Shown piece by piece: positions 18,159 to 25,843 of a stretch of DNA of 64,000 nt; positions within the stretch are counted from its first letter, which is position 1, and every line of letters starts with the position of its first letter. Under the pieces are notes generated by a model. The model saw only the letters and a program-made list of their open reading frames with translations, was not told where the DNA came from and searched no databases. The DNA comes from Beijerinckiaceae bacterium RH AL1. Its GTDB lineage: Bacteria > Pseudomonadota > Alphaproteobacteria > Rhizobiales > Beijerinckiaceae. Location of the stretch: assembly GCA_901457705.2 (NCBI GenBank), contig LR590083.2:310001-374000 (forward strand), given 5' to 3'. Made by a program: the position numbers and the translations under genes.

Positions 18159-18317
18159 TTAAGACGGGTCGCGGCGGCTCTCAATCGATGACGATTTGGC
18201 CCGTGAGACGGCGTCGGCGCCGATGACATGATGTCCACTGGCGTCGGTCACCGCAATCCAAAAACGTTGCCCATCCGAAAGCTGTAGCGGTCCGGCTTTT
18301 CGCCTCCCGCGCGGCAT
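18159..18317 (-). CDS. possible 52-residue hypothetical protein
   Basis: A short open frame starting ATG (MPRGRRKAGPLQLSDG) with a plausible beta-hairpin core, QRFWIAVTDASGHHVIGA, and a polar tail. No strong ribosome-binding site is visible; a small hairpin (CTCGCC-TTT-GGCGAG, 18326-18340) lies just upstream. It may be a real small gene or part of the decayed DNA next to the Argonaute remnant. Confidence 0.25.
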   Translation of the reverse strand: MPRGRRKAGPLQLSDGQRFWIAVTDASGHHVIGADAVSRAKSSSIESRRDPS

Positions 18318-18983
18318 CGCCTGCGCTCGCCTTTGGCGAGTGGTGCTCTTTAGCTCGCGTAAACTAAGAATCGATCGCAGCCGTCACCTGACGGCGCGGC
18401 TGTCCTGAGCCGCGCGATCCAACTTTACATCTGCTGCTTCGGAGCATTATCACGATCGTTTTGTGTATGCTGGCATAGCCTGCATACCTAAACGAGGTAT
18501 CGTGCCCTATGAGAAACCGTAATTTCTTGCCTCGGGTTTCGTCCATGACAACCCTTCGCTTTCCGAGCGCGTGTGCCGGAAACGGCAGCCGCCCGGCACT
18601 TGTTCTTAGACCCAAATCAGGAATTTTGCCCTTGAGCCGCGCGTGAAAGAGGTTTGGACGAAAACAGACGATGTTGGGCGAGAGACTTAAAGGACACTCG
18701 GTCGGTGTAGCCGATGGTCCGGATCCGCCACTCGTTTGTAAACGAAGCCTGCCAGTTATGCGGCAGCAGCCTCCTCTGAAGGCGCTTTTCTTGCCGGTCA
18801 GCGAGCGGCCGGAGATGGCTGATTGCCAAGCCTGCAGTCGGCATTCCCGGCGCTGCCAGAACTCGACGGCGCCGGGGATGCTCGAACTCGAGCCAAGCGT
18901 TGCGCCGTTCGCCTCAAATTTGTTTTGCAGGCGAGCGTCGAGGATATCGGCGCGCTGTTTGCGCCAACGGGCAAGATCCGACG
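18318..18983. other. gene-poor stretch, probably decayed DNA
   Basis: Several open frames cross this 666-base stretch on both strands, but none has a good start, a ribosome-binding site or recognisable protein character. A 232-residue minus-strand frame overlaps the next gene and is Arg/Ser-rich. Base composition is lower in GC than the metal-resistance block. I see no RNA gene or IS end here. Best read as degenerate accessory DNA. Confidence 0.4.
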
Positions 18984-19823
18984 TCAGGGCAAGATCGAGC
19001 TTGTGGCTTGCGTGGACAAATGCTGGTCGACAAGCTCGCCGAGCCCGGGGGCTCGGACGCACAGCGAACGGAATTCGTTAAGTCCTTCCGCCAGCCATTT
19101 GTAGACTTCATCGATGTAATCACACAATACTTTCAGCGCTTGCGGATTATTTTGATACATAGGAGCCGCAAAACGAAAAACTTCTAGCGCTTCTTGATAG
19201 TCGTTATAGGCGATGGATGATGCTAGAACTGCATCGTGCGCCTTCTGCACGTGGCCGACATTTACATGGAAAAATTGATCTGCTACGGCGACGTGTCCGC
19301 CTAGCAATTGACCGGCAAAATAATACGCGGCTCTATCGTCGATCAATCTCCGCGCCAGAAGATAGGCGATATTTCGCGCGGCGTTGACCTGTCGATATCT
19401 TTCTGCGGCTGCTACAAGACGTATAACAAGAAATACCCAGTGAGAGTTGTAATCCAAAATCCTGCCTAATAAGCGAATTGCCTGACGATTGGCAGCTTCT
19501 ATCTCTGCGCGCTGTGTTTGTAGTCTAAGCATTAATTGGGTGCCGGCATAAGGGTCTTTGCCGGTACTTTCGTATATGCCGAGCGCCTGGACCGCGCGCC
19601 CGAGGGTAATGTCACCGCTTTGCTTGTAATCTTTCTCGCGAACGCGCAGGCGAGTCTCCGCTGTTGCAAGAACCTTGGGGAAGTTTTTTGCCACTTTAAG
19701 GTTCGTACGTGCTGCTTGGTCAAGCTGTCTCTTGGAAGGCGGAAGCGCAATGGCGTGCACGCACGCTCGATGCGTTCCGACCAAATCCGTTATTTGCGTC
19801 ATCGCGATAACGAGATCTTGCAT
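18984..19823 (-). CDS. hypothetical helical protein of the accessory region
   Basis: A 279-residue protein with AAGGAT upstream of its ATG. It looks all-helical, with repeats of Ala/Arg-rich helices: LRLQTQRAEIEAANRQAIRL, VIRLVAAAERYRQVNAARNI, YQEALEVFRFAAPMYQNNPQ. No signal peptide and no motif that I recognise. Codon use is visibly richer in A/T than the flanking copper genes, suggesting transfer. It starts 15 bases after the upstream gene and shares its promoter. Function unknown; the neighbours suggest an accessory or defence role, but only by position. Confidence 0.55.
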   Translation of the reverse strand: MQDLVIAMTQITDLVGTHRACVHAIALPPSKRQLDQAARTNLKVAKNFPKVLATAETRLRVREKDYKQSGDITLGRAVQALGIYESTGKDPYAGTQLMLRLQTQRAEIEAANRQAIRLLGRILDYNSHWVFLVIRLVAAAERYRQVNAARNIAYLLARRLIDDRAAYYFAGQLLGGHVAVADQFFHVNVGHVQKAHDAVLASSIAYNDYQEALEVFRFAAPMYQNNPQALKVLCDYIDEVYKWLAEGLNEFRSLCVRAPGLGELVDQHLSTQATSSILP

Positions 19824-19838
19824 AGCGGCTATCCTTTC

Positions 19839-20630
19839 TCAGCGCTTTTTCGCCAGGGTGCTCAGCATGACTTCGCGAACCGTCTGGACCCGGCCGCCTT
19901 CGACCCGGGCGTAGGCCGGCTGTTCGGCGGGTTGCTGTTCATTCAAGGCCGGGGTGCCGACCTCGGCACTATCAGCCGTTTCGAAAAAGGGCGGGTGAGC
20001 GGGCCCAAGTTTTAAACGCTGACCCATGAGCGGAGCGCGGGGATCACGTAGCCGGTAATTCAGGTGTCGATTGATCAGCTCGCGCACGGGATCGCCGACA
20101 AAGTCGAGCTCGCCCAGATAGGCCTCGGGAGCAGCACCTCGCTCGTCTGCCTGAGCGCGCCGCCTATCACGCTGCATTTTACGGCTACGGGCGGCGGCGA
20201 GGTGGCTTTCGCGCGGCATGCGGCGAACCAGCTCTCCATCGAGATGCGCCCGCATCGCGATGTCAGCACCAAGGCCAATCGCTTGTTGCAGGGCGATGGA
20301 AACGAGGTGGCGTAGAGCGCTCGCCGCCTTTTTGCGTTCTTCGTCCGAGCTGATGCTGTCGGTCAGATAGGCGTCTACGCTGCAGATCAGACGGTCATGG
20401 ATCTTATCGAGGCCAATCACGGCAGTGATCGCGCGACCTACAGCATTTGCGATGTCAGATAGCAGGTCAGGAGGAATGGCACCTTCCTCGATAGCGCGGG
20501 CCAGGACCTCTGCTCCCCGGTCGCGTTCGCGGACCGCCGCGACGAACGGGCCAGCTGCTATCGCGGCGTCGGCGCAGATTTCGAGTTGAAGGGTGCGGGC
20601 GGCGTCCATCACCCGCTTTGCGTTAGCCAT
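19839..20630 (-). CDS. hypothetical helical protein, first gene of a two-gene operon
   Basis: A 263-residue soluble protein. The ATG at 20630 is chosen because CAGGA lies eight bases upstream; an in-frame GTG 12 codons earlier lacks this. Helical N-terminal half (GAEVLARAIEEGAIPPDLLS, IANAVGRAITAVIGLDKIHD), a charged middle (RSRKMQRDRRRAQADERG) and a disordered, acidic Pro/Glu tail. No recognised domain. A strong sigma-70-like promoter lies about 90 bases upstream. It forms an operon with the downstream 279-residue gene. Confidence 0.6.
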   Translation of the reverse strand: MANAKRVMDAARTLQLEICADAAIAAGPFVAAVRERDRGAEVLARAIEEGAIPPDLLSDIANAVGRAITAVIGLDKIHDRLICSVDAYLTDSISSDEERKKAASALRHLVSIALQQAIGLGADIAMRAHLDGELVRRMPRESHLAAARSRKMQRDRRRAQADERGAAPEAYLGELDFVGDPVRELINRHLNYRLRDPRAPLMGQRLKLGPAHPPFFETADSAEVGTPALNEQQPAEQPAYARVEGGRVQTVREVMLSTLAKKR

Positions 20631-20720
20631 AGAAGAATCCTGAAGGCGCGCGGACGCCGTCGGCACGAAGCTGGCGCGCCATTTGGGTACAGACTGCGGA
20701 TATGTTGTCTCGTGAGCACA

Positions 20721-20749
20721 ATATCTAAACGCCTGACGCGCCCTGTCAA
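20721..20749 (-). promoter_or_regulatory. sigma-70-like promoter
   Basis: Minus-strand -35 TTGACA (20744-20749, consensus), a 17-base spacer and -10 AGATAT (20721-20726). It points at the two-gene hypothetical operon whose start codon is at 20630. Such a near-consensus promoter is unusual for this high-GC genome and suits horizontally acquired, constitutively expressed genes. Confidence 0.65.
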
Positions 20750-20780
20750 TGAAAAAATCTGTTCGTGAGGCAAACCACGG

Positions 20781-20890
20781 TTAGGATTGCTTCAGGACTA
20801 CTGTAGGATTGATCAGAGACATTCGGCGGATTGGTTTGGGATCATTTCTAGACTGTTAAAGGACATGATAGGACTGTGTAGGAGGCGATT
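20781..20890. repeat. cluster of degenerate AGGAYTG repeats
   Basis: Within 110 bases the motif AGGA(T/C)TG or a close variant recurs about six times. The clearest pair is an imperfect direct repeat: AGGACTACTGTAGGATTGAT (20794-20813) against AGGACTGTGTAGGAGG then CGATT (20870-20890). It lies in the intergenic region between two divergent accessory operons. It could be iteron-like binding sites or chance in A/T-richer DNA. Confidence 0.3.
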
Positions 20891-21016
20891 GGACGCGCGA
20901 TGGATCGACGCGGTGAATAAGAGCAGGTGAGCAGCTGCAAGGCTTTGAGCGCGCATTGATAAGCCCCGCTGTATCGCCCTGCCGAACGCTGCTGGTTCAA
21001 GAAATGCATTGAGACT

Positions 21017-21048
21017 TTCATGAAATCATGATGAAGTGATTTCATGAA
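21017..21048. promoter_or_regulatory. palindromic operator over the RHH gene start
   Basis: Perfect 12-base inverted repeat TTCATGAAATCA (21017-21028) and TGATTTCATGAA (21037-21048) with an 8-base spacer. Each arm contains the self-palindromic core TTTCATGAAA or TTCATGAA. The right arm covers the ATG (21044) of the small RHH-like gene. This is the layout expected for autorepression by a small dimeric DNA-binding protein such as an antitoxin. Confidence 0.65.
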
Positions 21049-21241
21049 CAGCCGTTTGGTCCGGTCTGAGAAGGACGACGAGCACCTTCAGGTCCAGGTG
21101 CCGTCAGCAACAAAGCTCGATCTAGCGGTGAAGGCCGCGATGGCGCGAGAACCGATCCGAATGGTCGTCCTTCGCGCGCTGCATGCATACGGAGTAGAGG
21201 TTCCCGCCGAAGCGATTCAAGACCGGCGAAGAAAGCGCTGA
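21044..21241 (+). CDS. small RHH-like DNA-binding protein
   Basis: A 65-residue protein whose core, EHLQVQVPSATKLDLAVKAA, followed by AMAREPIRMVVLRALHAYG, fits a strand-helix-helix (ribbon-helix-helix) fold such as plasmid partition or antitoxin proteins. It begins inside a perfect palindrome that is its likely operator. Its TGA overlaps the ATG of the MazG-like gene (TGATG), so it is the first gene of a three-gene operon. Role inferred: autoregulator of the MazG/UDG operon. No family could be confirmed by eye. Confidence 0.6.
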   Translation: MNSRLVRSEKDDEHLQVQVPSATKLDLAVKAAMAREPIRMVVLRALHAYGVEVPAEAIQDRRRKR

Positions 21242-22422
21242 TGATGGGCATCGACTATGAGCTCCTAACCGTGGCGAGCTACGCAAAGTCGGCCACGCTC
21301 ACCGATCAGGGAAGCGAAAGCCGATCGCTCAACTTCCCCCTCCTTGGGCTGTACGGCGAGACGGGAAGCTTGCTCAGCGTGGTCAAAAAGAAACAACGGG
21401 ACAGCGCCTCCTACCTTGGTTACGCCGAAGCGGTCGTCGAGGAGCTAGGCGACGTCCTTTGGTACCTGACCGCCGTCGCCCGCCGCGGCGGAATCTGCCT
21501 GAGCTCGATTGCCGCCGGGTGCCTGGATAGCGCTCGTGGGAATTGGGGGCGCCCGGACATGGCGGTGACCTTCGAGGCGTTGCAGCCGGATCTCATCAAA
21601 CACGACGGCGCGCCAACGCCAGCGTTCGAGGCCACCCTTCTTCAGCTGGCGGGCGAAGTCGGTGCCGTCCTGGCGGATCACCACGCCGGGAAGCTGGACG
21701 ACAATCAGGCCGCGTTTGCCGACCACCTCGTGACGGTACTTCGATGCCTAATCAAGGCCGCGAATGAAGCGGGCGTGACGTTGGAAGCGGCAGCAATCAA
21801 GAACATCACCAAAATCTTCGATCGGTGGCCGAAGGAGCGAATCTATCCACCCTTCTTCGACACGACATCGGACTTGGATGAACAGCTGCCGCGCTCACTG
21901 GTCATAGACATTTTCGAGAAGAAGGTCCGGGACAAGGCCTTCGTTCTCCAGCGTTGCGGTGGAATATTCGTCGGCGACCGGCTCACCGATAACGCCGTCG
22001 AACCCGACGATTACCGGTTTCACGACGTCTTTCACTTCGCTTACGTCGCTGTGCTTGGTTGGTCGCCCGTGATCCGCGCGCTACTGAAGCTTAAGCGCAA
22101 AGGTGAGCCTGCCGTAGATGAAGCCCAAGATGGCGCGCGCGCCACTCTCATCGAGGAAGGCGTCACCACCTGGATTTTCGGGCAGGCCCAACGGCTCAAC
22201 TTTTTTGCTGGGCTTAAACCCGGCGATCTGCCGCTCGACATGCTGAATCACGTCCGCGACTTCGTTGCTGGCTACGAGGCAGCGGAATGCCCCCTCTGGG
22301 TTTGGGAAGAGGCGATTCTGCAGGGATATGCCGCCTTCCGGTTTCTGCAAAAGCACCGGCGCGGCCGGATAACGGTCGATCTTGCAAACCGGCGATTGAC
22401 CATCAGAGAGCTGCCTATATGA
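21241..22422 (+). CDS. MazG-like nucleotide pyrophosphohydrolase, two-domain
   Basis: A 393-residue protein. The N-terminal all-helical NTP pyrophosphohydrolase domain (about residues 30-85) shows LLGLYGETGSLLSVVKKK and VVEELGDVLWYLTAV, the latter carrying the E-E-x-x-D metal site. A second, degenerate repeat (LQLAGEVGAVLADHHAGKL, about 138-200) follows. The C-terminal half (CGGIFVGDRLTDNAVEPDDY, then FHDVFHFAYVAVLGWSPVIR) resembles the extension found in larger MazG-like proteins. It likely hydrolyses a non-canonical or signalling (d)NTP. ATGA overlap with the UDG gene. The substrate is unknown. Confidence 0.8.
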   Translation: MMGIDYELLTVASYAKSATLTDQGSESRSLNFPLLGLYGETGSLLSVVKKKQRDSASYLGYAEAVVEELGDVLWYLTAVARRGGICLSSIAAGCLDSARGNWGRPDMAVTFEALQPDLIKHDGAPTPAFEATLLQLAGEVGAVLADHHAGKLDDNQAAFADHLVTVLRCLIKAANEAGVTLEAAAIKNITKIFDRWPKERIYPPFFDTTSDLDEQLPRSLVIDIFEKKVRDKAFVLQRCGGIFVGDRLTDNAVEPDDYRFHDVFHFAYVAVLGWSPVIRALLKLKRKGEPAVDEAQDGARATLIEEGVTTWIFGQAQRLNFFAGLKPGDLPLDMLNHVRDFVAGYEAAECPLWVWEEAILQGYAAFRFLQKHRRGRITVDLANRRLTIRELPI

Positions 22423-23129
22423 CCCCGAGCGAGTTTGTTGGGGCGCTCGAGGCCATAAGCTTGCCATCGGTGTTCAACCCATGGCGCGATCGTTGCCCCG
22501 TGCATGATGTCGCTGAGGCTGCTGAGCTGCGGCGGCGAAACCTTGAGAGCTTCCTCAAAGCCGGCGTTGCCGCGAAGGTCAGAACGATGTGGATCGCCCG
22601 GGATTTGGGCTATCGCGGTGGTCGCCGGACTGGCGTGCCGCTGACCGATGAAGTCCATCTCGACGCGGCCGCGACCCTGCTTGGCGGCGTCTCTCTTACT
22701 CGCGCGACGGGGGGGGCTCCCATGGCCGAGCGAACCGCAGCGATCATTTGGCGTGTCTTAGGGCGGATCGGTTCGCCGGTGATCTTGTGGAACGTCTTCC
22801 CCTTCCACCCGCACGATAACGATGATCCGATGTCCAACCGCTGCCATACTCGTCTAGAGCGCGAGCTGACCTGGCCGTTATTGGAGGCGCTGATTGAAAT
22901 GGTCCAGCCGACCCGCATCATTGCGATTGGGCGGGACGCCAGTCTGGCGCTGTCTGACCTGGGGCAGGAAACTAGCGCCGTCAGACATCCGAGCTACGGC
23001 GGACAAGCCGAATTCATCTCGGGTATGTACGATCTCTACGGCGTCGCTCCTGATGGCCCGGTCAGCCGCCAGCTTGCATTCATGGATGACGATGCCTCAT
23101 GGTCAGCCAAGCGCGTCGCAGCGTGCTAG
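22419..23129 (+). CDS. uracil-DNA-glycosylase-superfamily protein
   Basis: A 236-residue protein whose ATG overlaps the MazG stop (ATGA). UDG-fold signatures are GYRGGRRTGVPLTDEVHLD (near residue 62), the strand VILWNVFPFHPHDNDD (near 120), RIIAIGRDASLALSDLG and the HPS motif in AVRHPSYGGQAEFISG. The second UDG gene, at 40516, differs in motif and context. It could remove a modified or deaminated base from DNA. The 3' end overlaps the convergent TS-like gene by 27 bases, which ties the two arms of the cluster together. Enzymatic specificity unknown. Confidence 0.8.
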   Translation: MTPSEFVGALEAISLPSVFNPWRDRCPVHDVAEAAELRRRNLESFLKAGVAAKVRTMWIARDLGYRGGRRTGVPLTDEVHLDAAATLLGGVSLTRATGGAPMAERTAAIIWRVLGRIGSPVILWNVFPFHPHDNDDPMSNRCHTRLERELTWPLLEALIEMVQPTRIIAIGRDASLALSDLGQETSAVRHPSYGGQAEFISGMYDLYGVAPDGPVSRQLAFMDDDASWSAKRVAAC

Positions 23130-23747
23130 TAAATGCGCGATGTCAGAGCGCGTCGAAGTCGTCGGGGGTTTGCCCGGCAGATCGACCTGAGCATGGGTTG
23201 AGACGACGGTAAGCGCGCCGACCAATAGTTCCGCTTCTTTAGCTACGAAGTCCATTAGCCGGCCTAAGCCGATGAGATTGCCCAGAAGCTTCTCAATATA
23301 GAAGTGGTTACGATACATGACAGTCAAGTCCAGACGGTCGTGTTTGCCTTCCGAGCGAAGCTTGAAGCTGCCGAAGCTGAGGCATTGACCGCCATAAGGC
23401 GATTTGTCGACGTCCCGCGCAGGATCGAAGACGCTTAGTTCGAACTTGTTGCGCGCTAGGACTGCTGGATCGCGCAGGCGCGCGATGATGTCCGCCAACT
23501 GATTGATCGGCTCGCCGCCACCGTCCTGCGGCAAAGCGATCATCCGCTCAAAATAGTAACCAGACCAACGATCGCTCTTGCGCTTTACCTTCGGTAGGAC
23601 GTTTTTTGTAAATCGATCAAATAAAGCGGGAGAGCCATAGCGTCGATAGAGTGCAAGCGGAAAGATCGTGTTGGCCACCGTCTCGACCGCCTTCACCCTT
23701 TTGGATAGAAGAAAGGCATCGATCTCGCGCACCACTGGGTCCTCTAG

Positions 23748-25043
23748 CAGGCTGCTGAAAAAGGACTCTCGCGCGGGCTGTTTGGGCGTGATTCAGTCTC
23801 CTTGTCGAGGAGGCTGATTTGCGCGGATCGGACGAGCGTACGGGATCGTTGTTCAGCTACGTGGGGATCGAGGAGCGGCTGCGCCCGGATCATCCACTGC
23901 GGGCGATCCGGGCGTTGACGGACGAGACGCTGGCGGCGATGGAGCGCGATCTGGCGGCGCTCTACTCGGGGGTCGGGCGTCCCTCGATCGCGCCGCAGAT
24001 GCTGCTGCGTGCCATGCTGCTCCAGGCGTTTTATTCGGTGCGCTCCGAGCGTCAGCTGATGGAGCGGATGGAGTTCGACCTGTTGTTCCGCTGGTTCGTC
24101 GGGCTCGGCGCCGACGAGCCGGTGTGGGACGCCTCCACCTTCTCGAAGAACCGTGACCGGCTGCTCGAAGGCGACGTAGCGGCGCGGTTCCTGGCAACGC
24201 TGCTGGCGCGCCCCCGGGTGAAGCGGCTGCTGTCGTCCGACCACTTCTCAGTCGACGGCACGATGATCCAGGCTTGGTCGTCGATGAAGAGCATCAAGCC
24301 GATCGAACCGGGCGAGGGACCGGGCGATCAACCGCCGCCGTCCTCGGGCGGGCGCAACGCCGAGGCGGACTTCCGCGGCGAGACGCGCACCAACGCGACG
24401 CATGCCTCGACCACCGACCCGGAGGCCAAGCTCTATCGCAAGGGGCCGGGCATGGAGGCGAAGCTGGCCTTCCTCGGTCATGCCCTGATGGAAAACCGCT
24501 GTGGCCTGCTCGTCGATGCCTGCCTGACGCAGGCCAACGGCCATGCCGAGCGCCTGGCCGCTTTGGCGATGATCGAGAAACGGGCCGACGTGCCGCATGC
24601 CATCACGCTCGGTGCCGACAAGGGCTACGACGCCGCCGACTTCGTGAACGAGCTGCGCGCCATGAACGTGCGCCCACACGTTGCGCGCAACACGACCCGG
24701 CGCCGCGGGCACTCGGCCATCGATGGCCGCACCACGCGCCACCCCGGCTATGTCGCAAGCCAGCGGATCCGCAAGCGGATCGAGGAGGCGTTCGGCTGGA
24801 TGAAGACGATCGGCGGCATGCGTCGGCCGATGATGCGCGGCACCGATCGCGTCGGATGGTCCTTCACCTTCGTCGCCGCCGCCTACAATCTCGTGAGACT
24901 GCCGAAGCTGCTCGCCGGGTAGCGCGTTCGAATGACAAACGAAGCAAGCGCCGAGTGCCCCCGTCCAGGCGTTCGTCACCAAGACCACGCCGAACGAGCG
25001 GCACGTCGTTCAGCCCCACGAACGCGCCTTCTTCAGCAGCCTG
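23748..25043 (+). mobile_element. IS5-family insertion sequence, CTAG target duplication
   Basis: 1296 bases. Left end CAGGCTGCTGAAAAAGG and right end (reverse complement) CAGGCTGCTGAAGAAGG differ at one position. It is flanked by direct repeats CTAG (23744-23747 and 25044-25047). The element is complete, with one intact transposase gene. It interrupts the TS-like gene of the accessory cluster and looks recent. Confidence 0.92.
23819..24922 (+). CDS. IS5-family transposase
   Basis: A 367-residue DDE transposase starting at TTG with GAGGAGG upstream. The N-terminal region, LFSYVGIEERLRPDHPLRAI, followed by RSERQLMERMEFDLLFRWFV, is the DUF772-type domain. Catalytic residues lie in DHFSVDGTMIQAWSS, ITLGADKGYDAADFV and the C-terminal RKRIEEAFGWMKTIGG. 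Length and intact frame imply an active enzyme. It is the only gene of the element that breaks the TS-like gene. Confidence 0.94.
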   Translation: MRGSDERTGSLFSYVGIEERLRPDHPLRAIRALTDETLAAMERDLAALYSGVGRPSIAPQMLLRAMLLQAFYSVRSERQLMERMEFDLLFRWFVGLGADEPVWDASTFSKNRDRLLEGDVAARFLATLLARPRVKRLLSSDHFSVDGTMIQAWSSMKSIKPIEPGEGPGDQPPPSSGGRNAEADFRGETRTNATHASTTDPEAKLYRKGPGMEAKLAFLGHALMENRCGLLVDACLTQANGHAERLAALAMIEKRADVPHAITLGADKGYDAADFVNELRAMNVRPHVARNTTRRRGHSAIDGRTTRHPGYVASQRIRKRIEEAFGWMKTIGGMRRPMMRGTDRVGWSFTFVAAAYNLVRLPKLLAG

Positions 25044-25153
25044 CTAGTGTGCTCCGCGCCAACGGGTTTTCGACATCGAACACCACGTTGTGCGCCTCAT
25101 GGTGCGATTGGTTATCTGCAAGCTCTACCGCCGCGCGCCATGCGGCAACACAG

Positions 25154-25843
25154 TCAGGCTGCGGCGGAATAGGGTGGTACATCGACTTCCCCTCCCAGAA
25201 TGGCTAGCGCGAACAACCGCGGGCTTACGAAGCTTTCGGTGATCCACGCGTGGCCGGCGAGTCCCCAGCCAGACCCCCAGCTATTGCGGATCAAAATAGC
25301 GTCCTCGTCGTCGACTTGGCCGGACCCGACACCGATGACAGCGTGGCGCACGGAGGCCTGGGGCGCTTCGCCGGGAAACGGTTTCACTACGCCGTCGGCC
25401 GTCGGCGAAAAGAAGCTGGGTGACAAGGTCAGCAGCAACATCACCGGCGAGCCCGCCGCAAGGTGGCTGCGGGCAGCCTTGAAAGAGGCAAGGGCCTTAT
25501 GACCGTCCCGTCCAAACATCGGGCCAGAGAATAGCGGCGGCGCCCATGCCGCCAAATCGACGGGCGTAGCGGCCATATACGGCCAGCCCGCTTCCTGCGG
25601 CTGTCCGTCCAAGCGTAAGGCTTCCAGCGTGTGGGTGAGCGTGGCGCCTGTCGCGGGAGGCCTCTTCGCGCGTTTTTGTGCACGGAAGAACACGAATTCG
25701 CAGGAGAGCGGCTCCCAATCGGGCCGCGCGCCGGCGTGCGTATCACTGGCAGCGAACGCTAGGCAGGTTGGCCGCGAGCCCTGGTCCCGGGCCGGGCCGA
25801 ACATGCCGCGGAGATCTTGAATGATCGTTATTTCGGCGCTCAC
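25154..25843 (-). CDS. papain-like (C1-type) cysteine protease
   Basis: A 229-residue soluble protein with no signal peptide, so cytoplasmic. The full papain triad is visible: RDQGSRPTCLAFAASDTH holds the oxyanion Gln and catalytic Cys (about residue 28), SVRHAVIGVGSG holds the His, and ILIRNSWGSGWGLAGHAWI holds the Asn. No propeptide is seen. The GTG start (VSAEITIIQDL) overlaps the TGA of the ImmA-chagasin gene (GTGA), so inhibitor and protease are translationally coupled. Its 3' end overlaps the TS-like start by 29 bases. A cytoplasmic papain next to a chagasin-like inhibitor suggests a controlled toxic or activating protease. Confidence 0.88.
   Translation of the reverse strand: MSAEITIIQDLRGMFGPARDQGSRPTCLAFAASDTHAGARPDWEPLSCEFVFFRAQKRAKRPPATGATLTHTLEALRLDGQPQEAGWPYMAATPVDLAAWAPPLFSGPMFGRDGHKALASFKAARSHLAAGSPVMLLLTLSPSFFSPTADGVVKPFPGEAPQASVRHAVIGVGSGQVDDEDAILIRNSWGSGWGLAGHAWITESFVSPRLFALAILGGEVDVPPYSAAA

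Larger units (their letters stand above)
23103..25182 (-). pseudogene. thymidylate-synthase-like gene interrupted by an IS5-type element
   Basis: Removing the IS (23748-25043) and one CTAG restores a single 259-codon frame from ATG 25180-25182 (MYHPIPPQPD) through VFDVENPLARSTLEDPVVRE to the stop at 23103. The C-terminal part resembles the thymidylate synthase fold: GGQCLSFGSFKL with the expected catalytic Cys, LTVMYRNHFYIEKLLGNLIG and ALTVVSTHAQVD. The classical PCH and QRSxD motifs are changed to QCL and YRNHFY, so the substrate may not be dUMP. The first 29 bases overlap the end of the protease gene. The current 210-residue fragment lacks its N-terminus. Confidence 0.75.

Noticed and set aside
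18364-19062. 232-codon minus-strand frame beside the Argonaute remnant
   Set aside because: Overlaps the start of a better-supported gene region, lacks a ribosome-binding site and has Arg/Ser-rich non-protein-like composition; kept only as a note on decayed DNA.
24274-25047. Second plus-strand frame reaching the IS5 right end
   Set aside because: A frame shadow of the intact transposase; it reads through the IS terminus and has no transposase motifs in that frame.
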